Positions 9,601-17,035 of a DNA stretch of 42,647 nucleotides are shown one piece after another. Location of the stretch: positions 1 to 42,647 of the forward strand of contig JABDJO010000021.1 of assembly GCA_013002465.1 (NCBI GenBank). The letters run 5' to 3'. Source of the stretch: Silicimonas sp. GTDB taxonomy: Bacteria; Pseudomonadota; Alphaproteobacteria; Rhodobacterales; Rhodobacteraceae. Within the stretch, counting starts at the first letter, position 1; the number at the start of each line of letters is the position of its first letter. The notes beneath the pieces were generated by a model. The model saw only the letters and a program-made list of their open reading frames with translations. It was not told the origin of the DNA and did not search any database. A program made the translations under genes and the position numbers.

Positions 9601-10567
9601 AACACCGCTTTCCATGGAAGAAATCGCCCCGGCGGCCCCGCCCCGTTCGCAATGGGCCGATGTCTGGGACCAGTTCAAAAGCCACCGCGGCGCAATGGTC
9701 GGAGCCTATATCTTTGTCTTCATCGTGCTGATGGTGGTCGTCGGCCCATGGGTCTATTGGAACGACCCCAAGATCGTGCCCACGGGCCGCGATTTTCTGA
9801 CCCTGCGCGACACGCGGCCCATCTATACCGTGCTTTGGGAACCGGGTGCCAAGGTCAATTGGCTCTATCCCCTGGGCACCGACAACCTGGGGCGCGACAT
9901 GCTCGGGCGTCTTCTGACGGGCGGGCGTGTCTCGCTTGCCGTCGGCATGGCCGCGATGATCCTTTCCGTCGTTCTTGGCACCGTCATCGGCGTCCTTGCC
10001 GGGTACTTCAAGGCGCTCGACGGTATCCTGATGCGGCTCACCGATCTGTTCCTCGCCCTGCCGCTTCTGCCCCTTCTTCTTGTCGCCGTGCTCCTTTTCC
10101 GCGACCGGCTTTCGGGCGCCTTTGGCCCCGAAGGCGGCACCTTCATCCTGATCGTGACGCTGGTCGGCGTCACCTCGTGGATGCAGACCGCCCGTATCGT
10201 GCGCGGCGACGTCCTGGCCTTGAAGGAACGCGAGTTCGTCCTCGCCGCCCGCTCCATCGGCACCCGGCCCCTGACGATGATCACCCGGCACCTGTTGCCC
10301 AACGTCATGTCGCCGATCATGGTCTCGGCCACCTTGGGCATCGCCACCGCCATCATCACCGAAAGCGCGCTTTCGTTCCTGGGCTTCGGCTTTCCGCCCG
10401 ACTTTCCAACTTGGGGCAAACTGTTGTTCGACGCCGTCGACCGGATGGAGCTTTATCCCGAACGTGTCCTTTGGCCCGGCATGATGATCTCGCTCACCGT
10501 CCTAAGCGTGAACTACGTCGGCGATGGGTTGCGCGATGCGCTGGATCCCCGGATCCGAGGTCGCTAG
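9593..10567 (+). CDS. Peptide ABC transporter permease, DppC type
   Basis: A 324-residue inner-membrane permease pairing with the DppB-type subunit. It has an N-terminal OppC_N segment (QWADVWDQFKSHRGAMVGAY) and the LGTDNLGRDMLGRLLTGGR signature. The EAA-like loop is LAARSIGTRPLTMITRHLLP, and the C-terminus ends LRDALDPRIRGR, characteristic of the family. ATG 9593 is chosen because it lies in the 8-base overlap with the upstream gene and gives the normal length. A stretch of 72 bases with a promoter-like sequence separates it from the antitoxin gene, so the uptake operon probably ends here, although no clear terminator is seen. Confidence 0.92.
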   Translation: MTETPLSMEEIAPAAPPRSQWADVWDQFKSHRGAMVGAYIFVFIVLMVVVGPWVYWNDPKIVPTGRDFLTLRDTRPIYTVLWEPGAKVNWLYPLGTDNLGRDMLGRLLTGGRVSLAVGMAAMILSVVLGTVIGVLAGYFKALDGILMRLTDLFLALPLLPLLLVAVLLFRDRLSGAFGPEGGTFILIVTLVGVTSWMQTARIVRGDVLALKEREFVLAARSIGTRPLTMITRHLLPNVMSPIMVSATLGIATAIITESALSFLGFGFPPDFPTWGKLLFDAVDRMELYPERVLWPGMMISLTVLSVNYVGDGLRDALDPRIRGR

Positions 10568-10587
10568 GAACGCCATTCTTACCGATA

Positions 10588-10616
10588 TTGATTTCTCTGT
10601 GGATAAATGCTATATA
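10588..10616 (+). promoter_or_regulatory. Sigma-70-like promoter of the toxin-antitoxin pair
   Basis: TTGATT (10588-10593) and TATATA (10611-10616) are separated by exactly 17 bases, and lie just upstream of the antitoxin ATG at 10640. The -10 box overlaps an inverted repeat, as expected for an autoregulated toxin-antitoxin operon. Confidence 0.6.
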
Positions 10617-10636
10617 TCTTTCGTCAGAAAGGTATA
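10613..10636. promoter_or_regulatory. Imperfect inverted repeat, candidate antitoxin operator
   Basis: ATATCTTTC (10614-10622) and GAAAGGTAT (10627-10635) match as inverted arms at 8 of 9 positions around the spacer GTCA; the flanking T-A pair extends each arm to 10. The dyad overlaps the -10 box and sits directly before the antitoxin start. Xre/MbcA-type antitoxins often repress their own promoter, so this is a natural candidate site. Confidence 0.5.
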
Positions 10637-10639
10637 ACC

Positions 10640-11023
10640 ATGGAAGCGACCGCACACCTTCAACCAATGGACCTAAGCCACGACGACGGCAAACTCATTG
10701 CCAAATCGGTCGTGCGCGCCGGTCTTGCCCTTGGCCTGACCCAGGCCGAAATTGGCGAGATTATCGGCGCCAGTGCCTCGCAAATCTCAAAGATGAAAGA
10801 CGCCAGCGTTTCGATCTCGGGCAAACCATTTGAACTGTCGGCCTATCTGATCCGCGTCTTTCGCTCGCTTGACACGATCACCGGCGGCGACCGCGAAACC
10901 AATCGTCAGTGGATGCGCAACCCCAACTCTGACCTGAACGGCGTGCCTGCCGAACTGATGAAAACCGCCTACGGCCTTGTCGCCGTCATGTCCTATCTCG
11001 ACGCCGCACGTGCTCCCCTTTGA
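10640..11023 (+). CDS. Xre/MbcA/ParS-family antitoxin
   Basis: A 127-residue protein with a helix-turn-helix segment LTQAEIGEIIGASASQISKM (about 36-55) followed by the C-terminal MbcA/ParS toxin-binding region (RVFRSLDTITGGDRETNRQW, then NGVPAELMKTAYGLVAVMSYLD). Antitoxins of this type bind RES-domain toxins, block their active site and repress the shared promoter. The start ATG 10640 follows the promoter and dyad described here. An upstream in-frame start at 10607 would lie before the predicted transcription start and is rejected. The stop lies inside the toxin gene, a 14-base overlap if the toxin starts at GTG 11010. Confidence 0.85.
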   Translation: MEATAHLQPMDLSHDDGKLIAKSVVRAGLALGLTQAEIGEIIGASASQISKMKDASVSISGKPFELSAYLIRVFRSLDTITGGDRETNRQWMRNPNSDLNGVPAELMKTAYGLVAVMSYLDAARAPL

Positions 11024-11717
11024 ACCCTACCGACGCAACCTCTGGCGGGTGATCGAGGGCCAATACCGGCCCTCGACCCAGAAAATCGTCGATACCCGCG
11101 CCGAACAAAACCGGCTGGAAGAACTTCTCGAAGCCAGCAAACCGCCCGTGCCCGAAGACTGCGTGCATCTCGACTATCAGTTCCGCACGCCGTTCCGTTA
11201 TGGCCGCTATCCAGGATCATCCCGATTCCGCCGCGAAGGCCACACGCCCGGCGTTTTCTATGCCGCCGAAGCGCCACTGACCGCAGCCATCGAAAGCGCC
11301 TGGGGGCTGGTGAAATTCTACCGCGCCTCGCCCGACACACCCTTGCCGAACACGACAACCGCCCACACCGCGATCCAGGCCGACATACGCGTCCCGATTT
11401 CAATCGACCTCACTCACCCCGATGTCGCCGATACCGGCGACTGGACTCATCCCACCGACTACACCGCCACCACCAATTTTGCCGACCAGGTCCGCGCCGA
11501 AGGGTGCGAGGCGATCCGCTATCAATCGGTGCGCGATCCGGATCGCGGAATGAATGTCGCCGTTCTGACCTGCCGCGCCTTCGCCCGGCCGATCCCGATC
11601 GCCCTGCAGACCTGGCACGTCTTCCTCGCGCGATCTCGTGTCGTCCTGACCAACGAAACCCTGCATCAGGATCACGAGTACCAGATTGCCGGCCAAAGGT
11701 TCGAACGGCCCGTTTAG
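11010..11717 (+). CDS. RES-domain toxin
   Basis: A roughly 235-residue RES-family protein. Family members degrade NAD+ or ADP-ribosylate host targets such as phosphoribosyl pyrophosphate synthetase. The RES core is visible: FRYGRYPGSSRFRREGHTPG, then VFYAAEAPLTAAIE with the conserved Glu, and later CEAIRYQSVRDPDRGMNVAV, which supplies the conserved Ser and the final strand. It follows the MbcA/Xre-type antitoxin, giving the standard two-gene module. The start is not certain: GTG 11010 gives LPFEPYRRNLWRV at the N-terminus, and TTG 10977 is the other in-frame option. Neither has a clear ribosome site, consistent with coupling to the antitoxin. Nothing looks truncated. Confidence 0.83.
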   Translation: MLPFEPYRRNLWRVIEGQYRPSTQKIVDTRAEQNRLEELLEASKPPVPEDCVHLDYQFRTPFRYGRYPGSSRFRREGHTPGVFYAAEAPLTAAIESAWGLVKFYRASPDTPLPNTTTAHTAIQADIRVPISIDLTHPDVADTGDWTHPTDYTATTNFADQVRAEGCEAIRYQSVRDPDRGMNVAVLTCRAFARPIPIALQTWHVFLARSRVVLTNETLHQDHEYQIAGQRFERPV

Positions 11718-11839
11718 ATCCCGGTCATTCGGGCGCTCGGCGACATGTACAAATGGGAAAAAACGGGGAAATTGATAGGTACAAAAGTGATAAAACATCA
11801 CCGCACGGTGTGGGTTAAGCGAAAGTAACCTGTACAACC

Positions 11840-13138
11840 TCACTCCATGCGACGGCGGATGCGATGCAGGGCGAACCAAACCAGAAGCAGTACAATCGGC
11901 GTCAAAACCGCCATGCCCATGCCCTTGCTCATACCGACTGAATTCATCGCGGGATAGGTAAGGTAAGCCATTAAATTCACGGCATAATAACTGATTGCCA
12001 CAACCGACAACCCCTCAACAGTGCGCTGCAGTCTAAGCTGCAAGGCCGCGCGTCGATCCATCGACGCCAGCACCGCCTGATTTTGCGCCGAGCGTTCAAC
12101 ATCCACCCGTGTTCTCAACAGGTTAGCCGCCCGTGTCGCCCTCTCAGCCATGGCGTTCAACCGGTTTTCCGTGGCTTTCACAGTGCGCATCGCGGGATCG
12201 AACCGCCGCAACATGAACTCGGACCAGGTTTCCCGACCACCATATCTAGCCTCCCGAAGGATCTCGATCCGCTGGTTCACAAGTGCCTCATAGGCCCGCG
12301 TCGCACCAAATCTGAACGACATCCGGGTCAGCAAAGTTTCAAGTTCTTCAGATACTTGCAGCAATTCCTGCAAGGTTTCCTCGGGTGTCGTATTCCCTTC
12401 GGACATCACCGCCATAAGCTCTGTCAGCCGATCGTCGATTTCACCCAACCTCGGGCCAAGCGTGCGGCTCTCGATCAGCCCCAGCATCGACATCGCCTTG
12501 TAAGTCTCGACCTCGCAAATCCGCTGCACCACCCGCCCTATCCGCCGCGCCCTCATCTCGGGCCGGACAAATAACGCAAACCGCATATGGCCGCTCTGAT
12601 CAATACGAAAGTCAGCAGAAACAATACCTTGGTCGTCCAATACCCGACTGATAGTCAGGCTTTCAGGCACGAACCATTGTTCAAGTCGCTCTTCAATCCC
12701 GGCTTCGTCCTCAATGACTTCGACCCGTATCAGGGCCGAGGTGATCCGCTTGCCCGGCATTTCGTCCAGCCAGTCTTCGGGAACCATACTGAACGCCGAA
12801 GCATCGAAAGGCACCTCGGACAGCTCGTCGCTAAATATCGTGTAAGTTACGAATTCCGTGTGACTTTCCCACTTCAGACGGAACCTGCCGATCTCGCCGA
12901 AGTAGTGCGTTGCCCCCGGCGTCGGATGCGGCGCCCCGTGGCGATCCAACAACGCGATCAAATGTGCCCGATCCGCCTCACGATCCCTGAGAGCTGCGCC
13001 CTTCGGCTGTTTGAACGCCAGAAAAGCCGCCGTGCATGGCGCTTTCAGAACCGGAAAAGGCCGTGCATGCAACTCGTTAGCAAGCTGATAGCGCGAGTCA
13101 TAGTCTTGAATCTGGGCCATGGCATCATCCTTGTTCAT
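11840..13138 (-). CDS. DUF3422 family membrane protein
   Basis: A 432-residue protein of the DUF3422 family, recognised from its N-terminus (LANELHARPFPVLKAP), the FGEIGRFRLKWESHTEF segment and the long helical middle. Near the C-terminus two membrane helices are visible (about 373-391, VVAISYYAVNLMAYLTY, and about 405-424, MAVLTPIVLLLVWFALHRI), ending in the basic tail RRRME. The rest looks cytosolic, with coiled-coil potential (LQELLQVSEELETLLTRM). The function of the family is not established. It is a single gene, with a 122-base gap to the toxin gene and a divergent glycosyltransferase-like gene on its other side. Confidence 0.85.
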   Translation of the reverse strand: MNKDDAMAQIQDYDSRYQLANELHARPFPVLKAPCTAAFLAFKQPKGAALRDREADRAHLIALLDRHGAPHPTPGATHYFGEIGRFRLKWESHTEFVTYTIFSDELSEVPFDASAFSMVPEDWLDEMPGKRITSALIRVEVIEDEAGIEERLEQWFVPESLTISRVLDDQGIVSADFRIDQSGHMRFALFVRPEMRARRIGRVVQRICEVETYKAMSMLGLIESRTLGPRLGEIDDRLTELMAVMSEGNTTPEETLQELLQVSEELETLLTRMSFRFGATRAYEALVNQRIEILREARYGGRETWSEFMLRRFDPAMRTVKATENRLNAMAERATRAANLLRTRVDVERSAQNQAVLASMDRRAALQLRLQRTVEGLSVVAISYYAVNLMAYLTYPAMNSVGMSKGMGMAVLTPIVLLLVWFALHRIRRRME

Positions 13139-13204
13139 CCGGCCTATAGCAACGGTGAACCCACAAGAGAAGTGATTTATTGACGCATTATCAGCACTTT
13201 AATG

Positions 13205-13242
13205 GTGGACGACGGCATACCGAATGCACGCCGTGGACGACG
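13205..13242. repeat. Direct repeat flanking a small dyad, divergent intergenic region
   Basis: GTGGACGACG occurs at 13205-13214 and again at 13233-13242, 28 bases apart start to start. Between them ACGGC and GCCGT face each other, with inner GCAT and ATGC. The position between two divergent genes (starts 13138 and 13301) suits an operator, but no regulator is identified. The rest of this 162-base gap shows no clear promoter. Confidence 0.3.
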
Positions 13243-13300
13243 ACTTCTGCGCTTGTCTGACCCGCCGTTCTCGCGTTAAATCACCACCGAGGGCAGCCCC

Positions 13301-14302
13301 ATGAACAACCCGGATCAACCGGCGACATTTGACATCGTCATCATAGCTCAGGTTGGCCGCCTGACTTATGAAGCCGTGCTTTTTGCAGCCTCGCTCCGCC
13401 ATTCGGCGCCGGATTTCAAGGGCCGCCTGATCATCGCCGAACCGCAGCCCGGCCCGCTCTGGCCGAGGGACCCGCGCATTCAGGACGAAGAAGCACGCGC
13501 ACTTCTGGTCCGCCTTGGCGCCACTTTTAAACCGTTTCATAATAAACACTTCGGTGCCAGTTATCCCAATGGAAACAAGGTCGAGGCGCTGGCCAGTCTT
13601 GCTCCGGATCACCCGTTTGTCTTCTTCGACAGTGACACCCTGATCATGGGTCCCGTCGACCAGATCGCGTTTGATTTCGACCGCCCTTCGGCCTCCATGG
13701 CCCGCGAAGGCACCTGGCCCAAACCACCACTCTATGGACCCGGATATACTCAGATCTGGAAGTCACTTTACGACCGCTTCGGCCTTCCTTTCGAGCCGAC
13801 ACTGGACCTCTCGGAGCCTGACGAACACTGGCGGCGCTATCTCTACTTCAACGCCGGTTGGTTTTTTCATCGCTGCGCCAAGACCTTCGGCACCCGCATG
13901 ATCGAGATGATGACCTCGATACGCGACGATCCCCCGCCCGAATTGGCCTGTCAAACCCTGTACCCCTGGCTTGACCAGATCGCCTTGCCAATCGTTGTCA
14001 GCGATTTCGGCGGGACGCGCCCCGGCCCTGAACTTGACGGCCTTGACGGAGACGTTAGCCATCACTGGCGTGCCATGCCGCTTTTCTATGCCAAGGCCCC
14101 GGATAACATGCTGAAGACGCTTCAGGATATCGCAGGGCCCAATCGCATCAAAAAGGTCCTGAAGGCCCATGAACCGTTTCGTCGGATGATTTTTCAGAAC
14201 CGCGGCCAGAAAGTGCGGGCACTTTTCGACCAGAACAACCTGCCAAGAGCCGAAAAGGCCATCCGAAACAAAATCAAGCGGGAACGGCTCTGGATGCGCT
14301 AA
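13301..14302 (+). CDS. Putative GT-A-fold glycosyltransferase, unassigned
   Basis: A 333-residue soluble protein that I do not place in a named family. The N-terminus FDIVIIAQVGRLTYEAVLFA and the motif FVFFDSDTL with DSD at 110-112 look like the first strand and the metal-binding DxD of a GT-A nucleotide-diphospho-sugar transferase. YFNAGWFFHR resembles the conserved Asn-Ala-Gly region of GT8-like enzymes. The C-terminal 60 residues are strongly basic (IKKVLKAHEPFRRMIFQNRG and the end RNKIKRERLWMR), which may favour membrane contact. It stands alone between a DUF3422 gene and metY. The transferase call is inference from fold-like motifs; donor and acceptor are unknown. Confidence 0.6.
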   Translation: MNNPDQPATFDIVIIAQVGRLTYEAVLFAASLRHSAPDFKGRLIIAEPQPGPLWPRDPRIQDEEARALLVRLGATFKPFHNKHFGASYPNGNKVEALASLAPDHPFVFFDSDTLIMGPVDQIAFDFDRPSASMAREGTWPKPPLYGPGYTQIWKSLYDRFGLPFEPTLDLSEPDEHWRRYLYFNAGWFFHRCAKTFGTRMIEMMTSIRDDPPPELACQTLYPWLDQIALPIVVSDFGGTRPGPELDGLDGDVSHHWRAMPLFYAKAPDNMLKTLQDIAGPNRIKKVLKAHEPFRRMIFQNRGQKVRALFDQNNLPRAEKAIRNKIKRERLWMR

Positions 14303-14336
14303 CGGTTGATTTGCCCGCCACTTGGCCTCACAAAGA

Positions 14337-14398
14337 CCCCTGACATTACAAAAACGGGCCTTGCCAAAACGGCAACGCGCGGAAATCACTTAAGGGGG
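14337..14398 (+). promoter_or_regulatory. Possible regulatory leader of metY
   Basis: The 101-base gap before metY holds a small hairpin, TTGCC (14361-14365) with GGCAA (14371-14375) and loop AAAAC. Separately, CCCCT at 14337-14341 is complementary to AGGGG at 14393-14397, the ribosome-binding region of metY. The pairing could hide the Shine-Dalgarno around the hairpin. The segment TCACAAAGACCCCTGAC loosely recalls the SAM/SAH riboswitch of Rhodobacterales, but the closing stem is not found. This is a suggestion, not an identification. Confidence 0.25.
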
Positions 14399-14403
14399 AT
14401 AGC

Positions 14404-15690
14404 ATGTCCGACACTCAAGGCTTCGACACACTGCAGGTACACGCCGGCAACAGCGGCGACCCGGCAACCGGCGCGCGCCAGGTTCCGATTTATCAAACCA
14501 CGGCCTTCATGTTCAAGGATTCCGATCACGCCGCACGCCTGTTCAACCTTCAGGAAGTCGGCAACATCTATTCCCGCCTGACCAATCCAACCGTTGGTGC
14601 CCTGGCAGAACGCATCACCGTACTGGAAGGCGGCGTTGGCGGCATTTGCTGTTCGTCCGGCCACGCGGCCCAGATCATGGCTCTGTTTCCGTTGATGATG
14701 CCCGGGTGCAACGTCGTGGCTTCGACCCGACTTTATGGTGGCACATACACGCAGCTGACACAGACCATCAAACGCTTCGGCTGGTCTTCGTCGTTGGTGG
14801 ATTTTGACGACCTCGATGCCGTCAAGGGTGCAATTGACGAAAACACCCGCGCGATATTCTGCGAAAGCATCGCCAATCCGGGGGGGTACATCACCGACCT
14901 CGACGCCATCGCCAAAATCGCCGACGACGCAGGTATCCCACTGATCGTCGACAACACCTCGGCCACGCCCTATCTCTGCCGACCGTTCGAACACGGGGCC
15001 ACGTTGATCGTTCATTCGACGACCAAGTACCTCACCGGCAACGGTACGGTCACGGGCGGTGCGGTCATCGACTCCGGCAAATTCGACTGGTCGGCCTCGG
15101 ACAAGTTTCCATCGCTTTCACAACCAGAGTCCGCCTATCACGGCCTGAATTTTCACGAAGCTCTGGGCCCCATGGCGTTCACCTTCCACTCCATTGCCAT
15201 CGGCCTGCGCGATCTTGGCATGACGATGAACCCCCAAGGCGCGCATTACACGCTAATGGGCATGGAAACCCTGTCGCTCAGAATGCAGAAACACGTGGCA
15301 AACGCCGAAAAGGTCGCCAACTGGCTGGAAGCCGACGATCGCGTGGAAAGCGTAACTTACGCCGGGCTCGACAGTTCGCCCTACAAGGATCGCGTCGCAC
15401 GCATCTGCCCCAAGGGTGCGGGTGCATTGTTCAGCTTCGCGATCAAGGGTGGTTACGACGCCTGCGTGAAACTGGTCGACTCGGTCGAATTGTTCAGCCA
15501 TGTGGCCAATCTCGGAGACGCCCGGTCACTGATCATCCACTCGGCCTCCACAACGCACCGTCAGCTTTCGGACGAACAGCGCGAAGCCTCGGGCGCTCTG
15601 CCCAATGTTGTGCGCCTCTCGATCGGGATCGAGGACGCAGACGACATCATCGCCGATCTGGATCAAGCCCTGGCCAAAGCAGTCGGTTAA
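14404..15690 (+). CDS. metY: O-acetylhomoserine aminocarboxypropyltransferase / O-acetylhomoserine sulfhydrylase
   Basis: A 428-residue Cys/Met-metabolism PLP enzyme. It makes homocysteine from O-acetyl-L-homoserine and sulfide (direct sulfhydrylation) in methionine synthesis. The PLP lysine is Lys208 in HSTTKYLTGNG. Other family marks are YQTTAFMF, IYSRLTNPTVGALAERI, the CSSGHAAQ turn, and NPGGYITDLDAIA before the IVDNTSATPYLCRPFEHGA strand that carries the cofactor Asp. The length is typical for MetY and longer than MetB/MetC/MetZ, which favours O-acetylhomoserine as substrate. AAGGGGG lies 6 bases before the ATG. It is monocistronic, with a hairpin after the stop. Confidence 0.92.
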   Translation: MSDTQGFDTLQVHAGNSGDPATGARQVPIYQTTAFMFKDSDHAARLFNLQEVGNIYSRLTNPTVGALAERITVLEGGVGGICCSSGHAAQIMALFPLMMPGCNVVASTRLYGGTYTQLTQTIKRFGWSSSLVDFDDLDAVKGAIDENTRAIFCESIANPGGYITDLDAIAKIADDAGIPLIVDNTSATPYLCRPFEHGATLIVHSTTKYLTGNGTVTGGAVIDSGKFDWSASDKFPSLSQPESAYHGLNFHEALGPMAFTFHSIAIGLRDLGMTMNPQGAHYTLMGMETLSLRMQKHVANAEKVANWLEADDRVESVTYAGLDSSPYKDRVARICPKGAGALFSFAIKGGYDACVKLVDSVELFSHVANLGDARSLIIHSASTTHRQLSDEQREASGALPNVVRLSIGIEDADDIIADLDQALAKAVG

Positions 15691-15702
15691 TCACGTCGGG
15701 TT

Positions 15703-15726
15703 TGCGCCGCGTTTTCGCGCGGCGCA
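15703..15726. terminator. GC-rich hairpin between metY and pdxJ
   Basis: TGCGCCGCG (15703-15711) pairs perfectly with CGCGGCGCA (15718-15726) around TTTTCG. It lies between the convergent metY and pdxJ genes, so it could stop transcription from either side. No T-tract follows on either strand, which lowers the confidence. Confidence 0.45.
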
Positions 15727-15781
15727 GCGCTCGAAGTGAATCGAGGCAGAACCTCTTAAGCCTAGGCATGCAGTAGCCGGA

Positions 15782-16522
15782 TCAAGCGCGCGCGGCATCC
15801 ATCAGGCGCCGCATTTCGGCGATGCTGTCGCCAAGACCCCGGAAAATCGCCTCGCCGATCAAATAGTGCCCGATGTTCAGTTCGCGCACTTCGGGAAAGG
15901 CGGCAACCGGAACGACCGTGTCAAACGTCAGCCCGTGGCCCGCGTGCACTTCCAACCCAAGTGAATGGGCAAATCCCGACATCTCGCGTAAACGTTCAAG
16001 TTCCTGATCGCGCTCGTCAAATCTTTCTTCCGCATGGGCATCGCAATAGGCCCCGGTATGCAATTCAATCACCTGCGCCCCGATCCGGTTGGCAGCCTCG
16101 ACCTGACGCATGTCGGCGGCGATGAAAATCGACACACGGCACCCTGCATCGGCCAGGGGCGCGATAAAATGGGCCAATCTGTTCTCATCCTGAGCCACGT
16201 CCAGACCCCCTTCTGTCGTGCGCTCTTCGCGCTTTTCGGGCACCAGACACACCGCGTGCGGGCGATGGCGAAGGGCAATCGCCTGCATCTCGTCCGTTGC
16301 CGCCATCTCGAAGTTCAGGGGCACACTCAAAGCCTCAATCAGGCGCTCGATATCGCGGTCGGTGATGTGCCGCCGGTCTTCGCGCAAATGCGCGGTGATG
16401 CCATCGGCGCCTGCGTCTTCGGCCATTTTCGCTGCACGGATCGGATCAGGATAATCGCCGCCACGGGCATTTCGCACCGTCGCCACATGGTCAATGTTGA
16501 CCCCAAGTCTCAGCTTTTCCAT
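15782..16522 (-). CDS. pdxJ: Pyridoxine 5'-phosphate synthase
   Basis: A 246-residue TIM-barrel enzyme that condenses 1-deoxyxylulose 5-phosphate with 3-amino-2-oxopropyl phosphate to give pyridoxine 5'-phosphate, the last ring-closing step of DXP-dependent vitamin B6 synthesis. The N-terminal signature [17 protein letters not shown] contains the catalytic His. [13 protein letters not shown] and the C-terminal [14 protein letters not shown] phosphate site are also present. ATG 16522 gives the standard start MEKLRLG; the in-frame extension to 16546 is not family-like. Its product is the cofactor used by MetY, encoded convergently next door. The arrangement may be chance. Confidence 0.95.
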   Translation of the reverse strand: MEKLRLGVNIDHVATVRNARGGDYPDPIRAAKMAEDAGADGITAHLREDRRHITDRDIERLIEALSVPLNFEMAATDEMQAIALRHRPHAVCLVPEKREERTTEGGLDVAQDENRLAHFIAPLADAGCRVSIFIAADMRQVEAANRIGAQVIELHTGAYCDAHAEERFDERDQELERLREMSGFAHSLGLEVHAGHGLTFDTVVPVAAFPEVRELNIGHYLIGEAIFRGLGDSIAEMRRLMDAARA

Positions 16523-16585
16523 GACGCACCTTCCGTCCCAAATCATCCGGCACGTTAGGGGCCGCCTCCGGCACTGTCCATGGCC

Positions 16586-17035
16586 CTAGCGCAGGATTAA
16601 TTCCAACGGATCATAGGCAACTGGCGCATCTTCACCGGCCCAGGCAACCTCGGGCAGACTGTCGGGTTTGAAGCGGTGTCCCATAAGGTCGTCGCGCGAC
16701 AACCAATAGCGTTTGGTCACGACGCCTTCCGGGTCCGTCCAAGGTCGAAAGGGATCGCCCGAAACCAGATGGCAGCGAAAATAGACGTCGACCTGATGAA
16801 ACGCGCGGTCGGGGTCGTGAAACTCGTTCAGCAGAACCGCCCGCCCGACCTCAATCCCAAGGCCGGTTTCTTCGCGAACTTCGCGGATCAGGTTGTCAGG
16901 TAGGGATTGGCCAACCTCGACACCGCCGCCCGGGGCACAGATCAGATCGCTCTGGTCGTCTGGCCAGGCGTTGACCATCAAAAGCCGGTCGTCCCTTAGG
17001 ACCAATGCGCGTACCGCCAGCCGCAATCCCGCCAT
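16586..17035 (-). CDS. Nudix hydrolase
   Basis: A 149-residue Nudix-family protein; members cleave nucleoside diphosphates linked to other groups. The Nudix box spans about residues 37-59 and ends REVREETGL with all late-box glutamates intact. The box position normally held by the first Glu is Gln43 (GGGVEVGQSLPDNLI), a change outside the strict metal-binding core. The N-terminus LAVRALVLRDDRLLMVNAW is the expected first strand. The start codon overlaps the purK stop by one base (TGATG), so it is the third gene of the purE-purK operon. Substrate unknown; a purine-linked one would suit the neighbours. Confidence 0.85.
   Translation of the reverse strand: MAGLRLAVRALVLRDDRLLMVNAWPDDQSDLICAPGGGVEVGQSLPDNLIREVREETGLGIEVGRAVLLNEFHDPDRAFHQVDVYFRCHLVSGDPFRPWTDPEGVVTKRYWLSRDDLMGHRFKPDSLPEVAWAGEDAPVAYDPLELILR

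Noticed and set aside
11699-11760. TTCGAA segment near 11700 as part of a tRNA
   Set aside because: It lies at the 3' end of the RES toxin gene and the surrounding bases cannot form acceptor or anticodon stems.
14303-14403. Firm SAM-II or SAM/SAH riboswitch call before metY
   Set aside because: Only part of the motif is recalled and the closing stem is missing, so it is listed as a weak regulatory candidate only.
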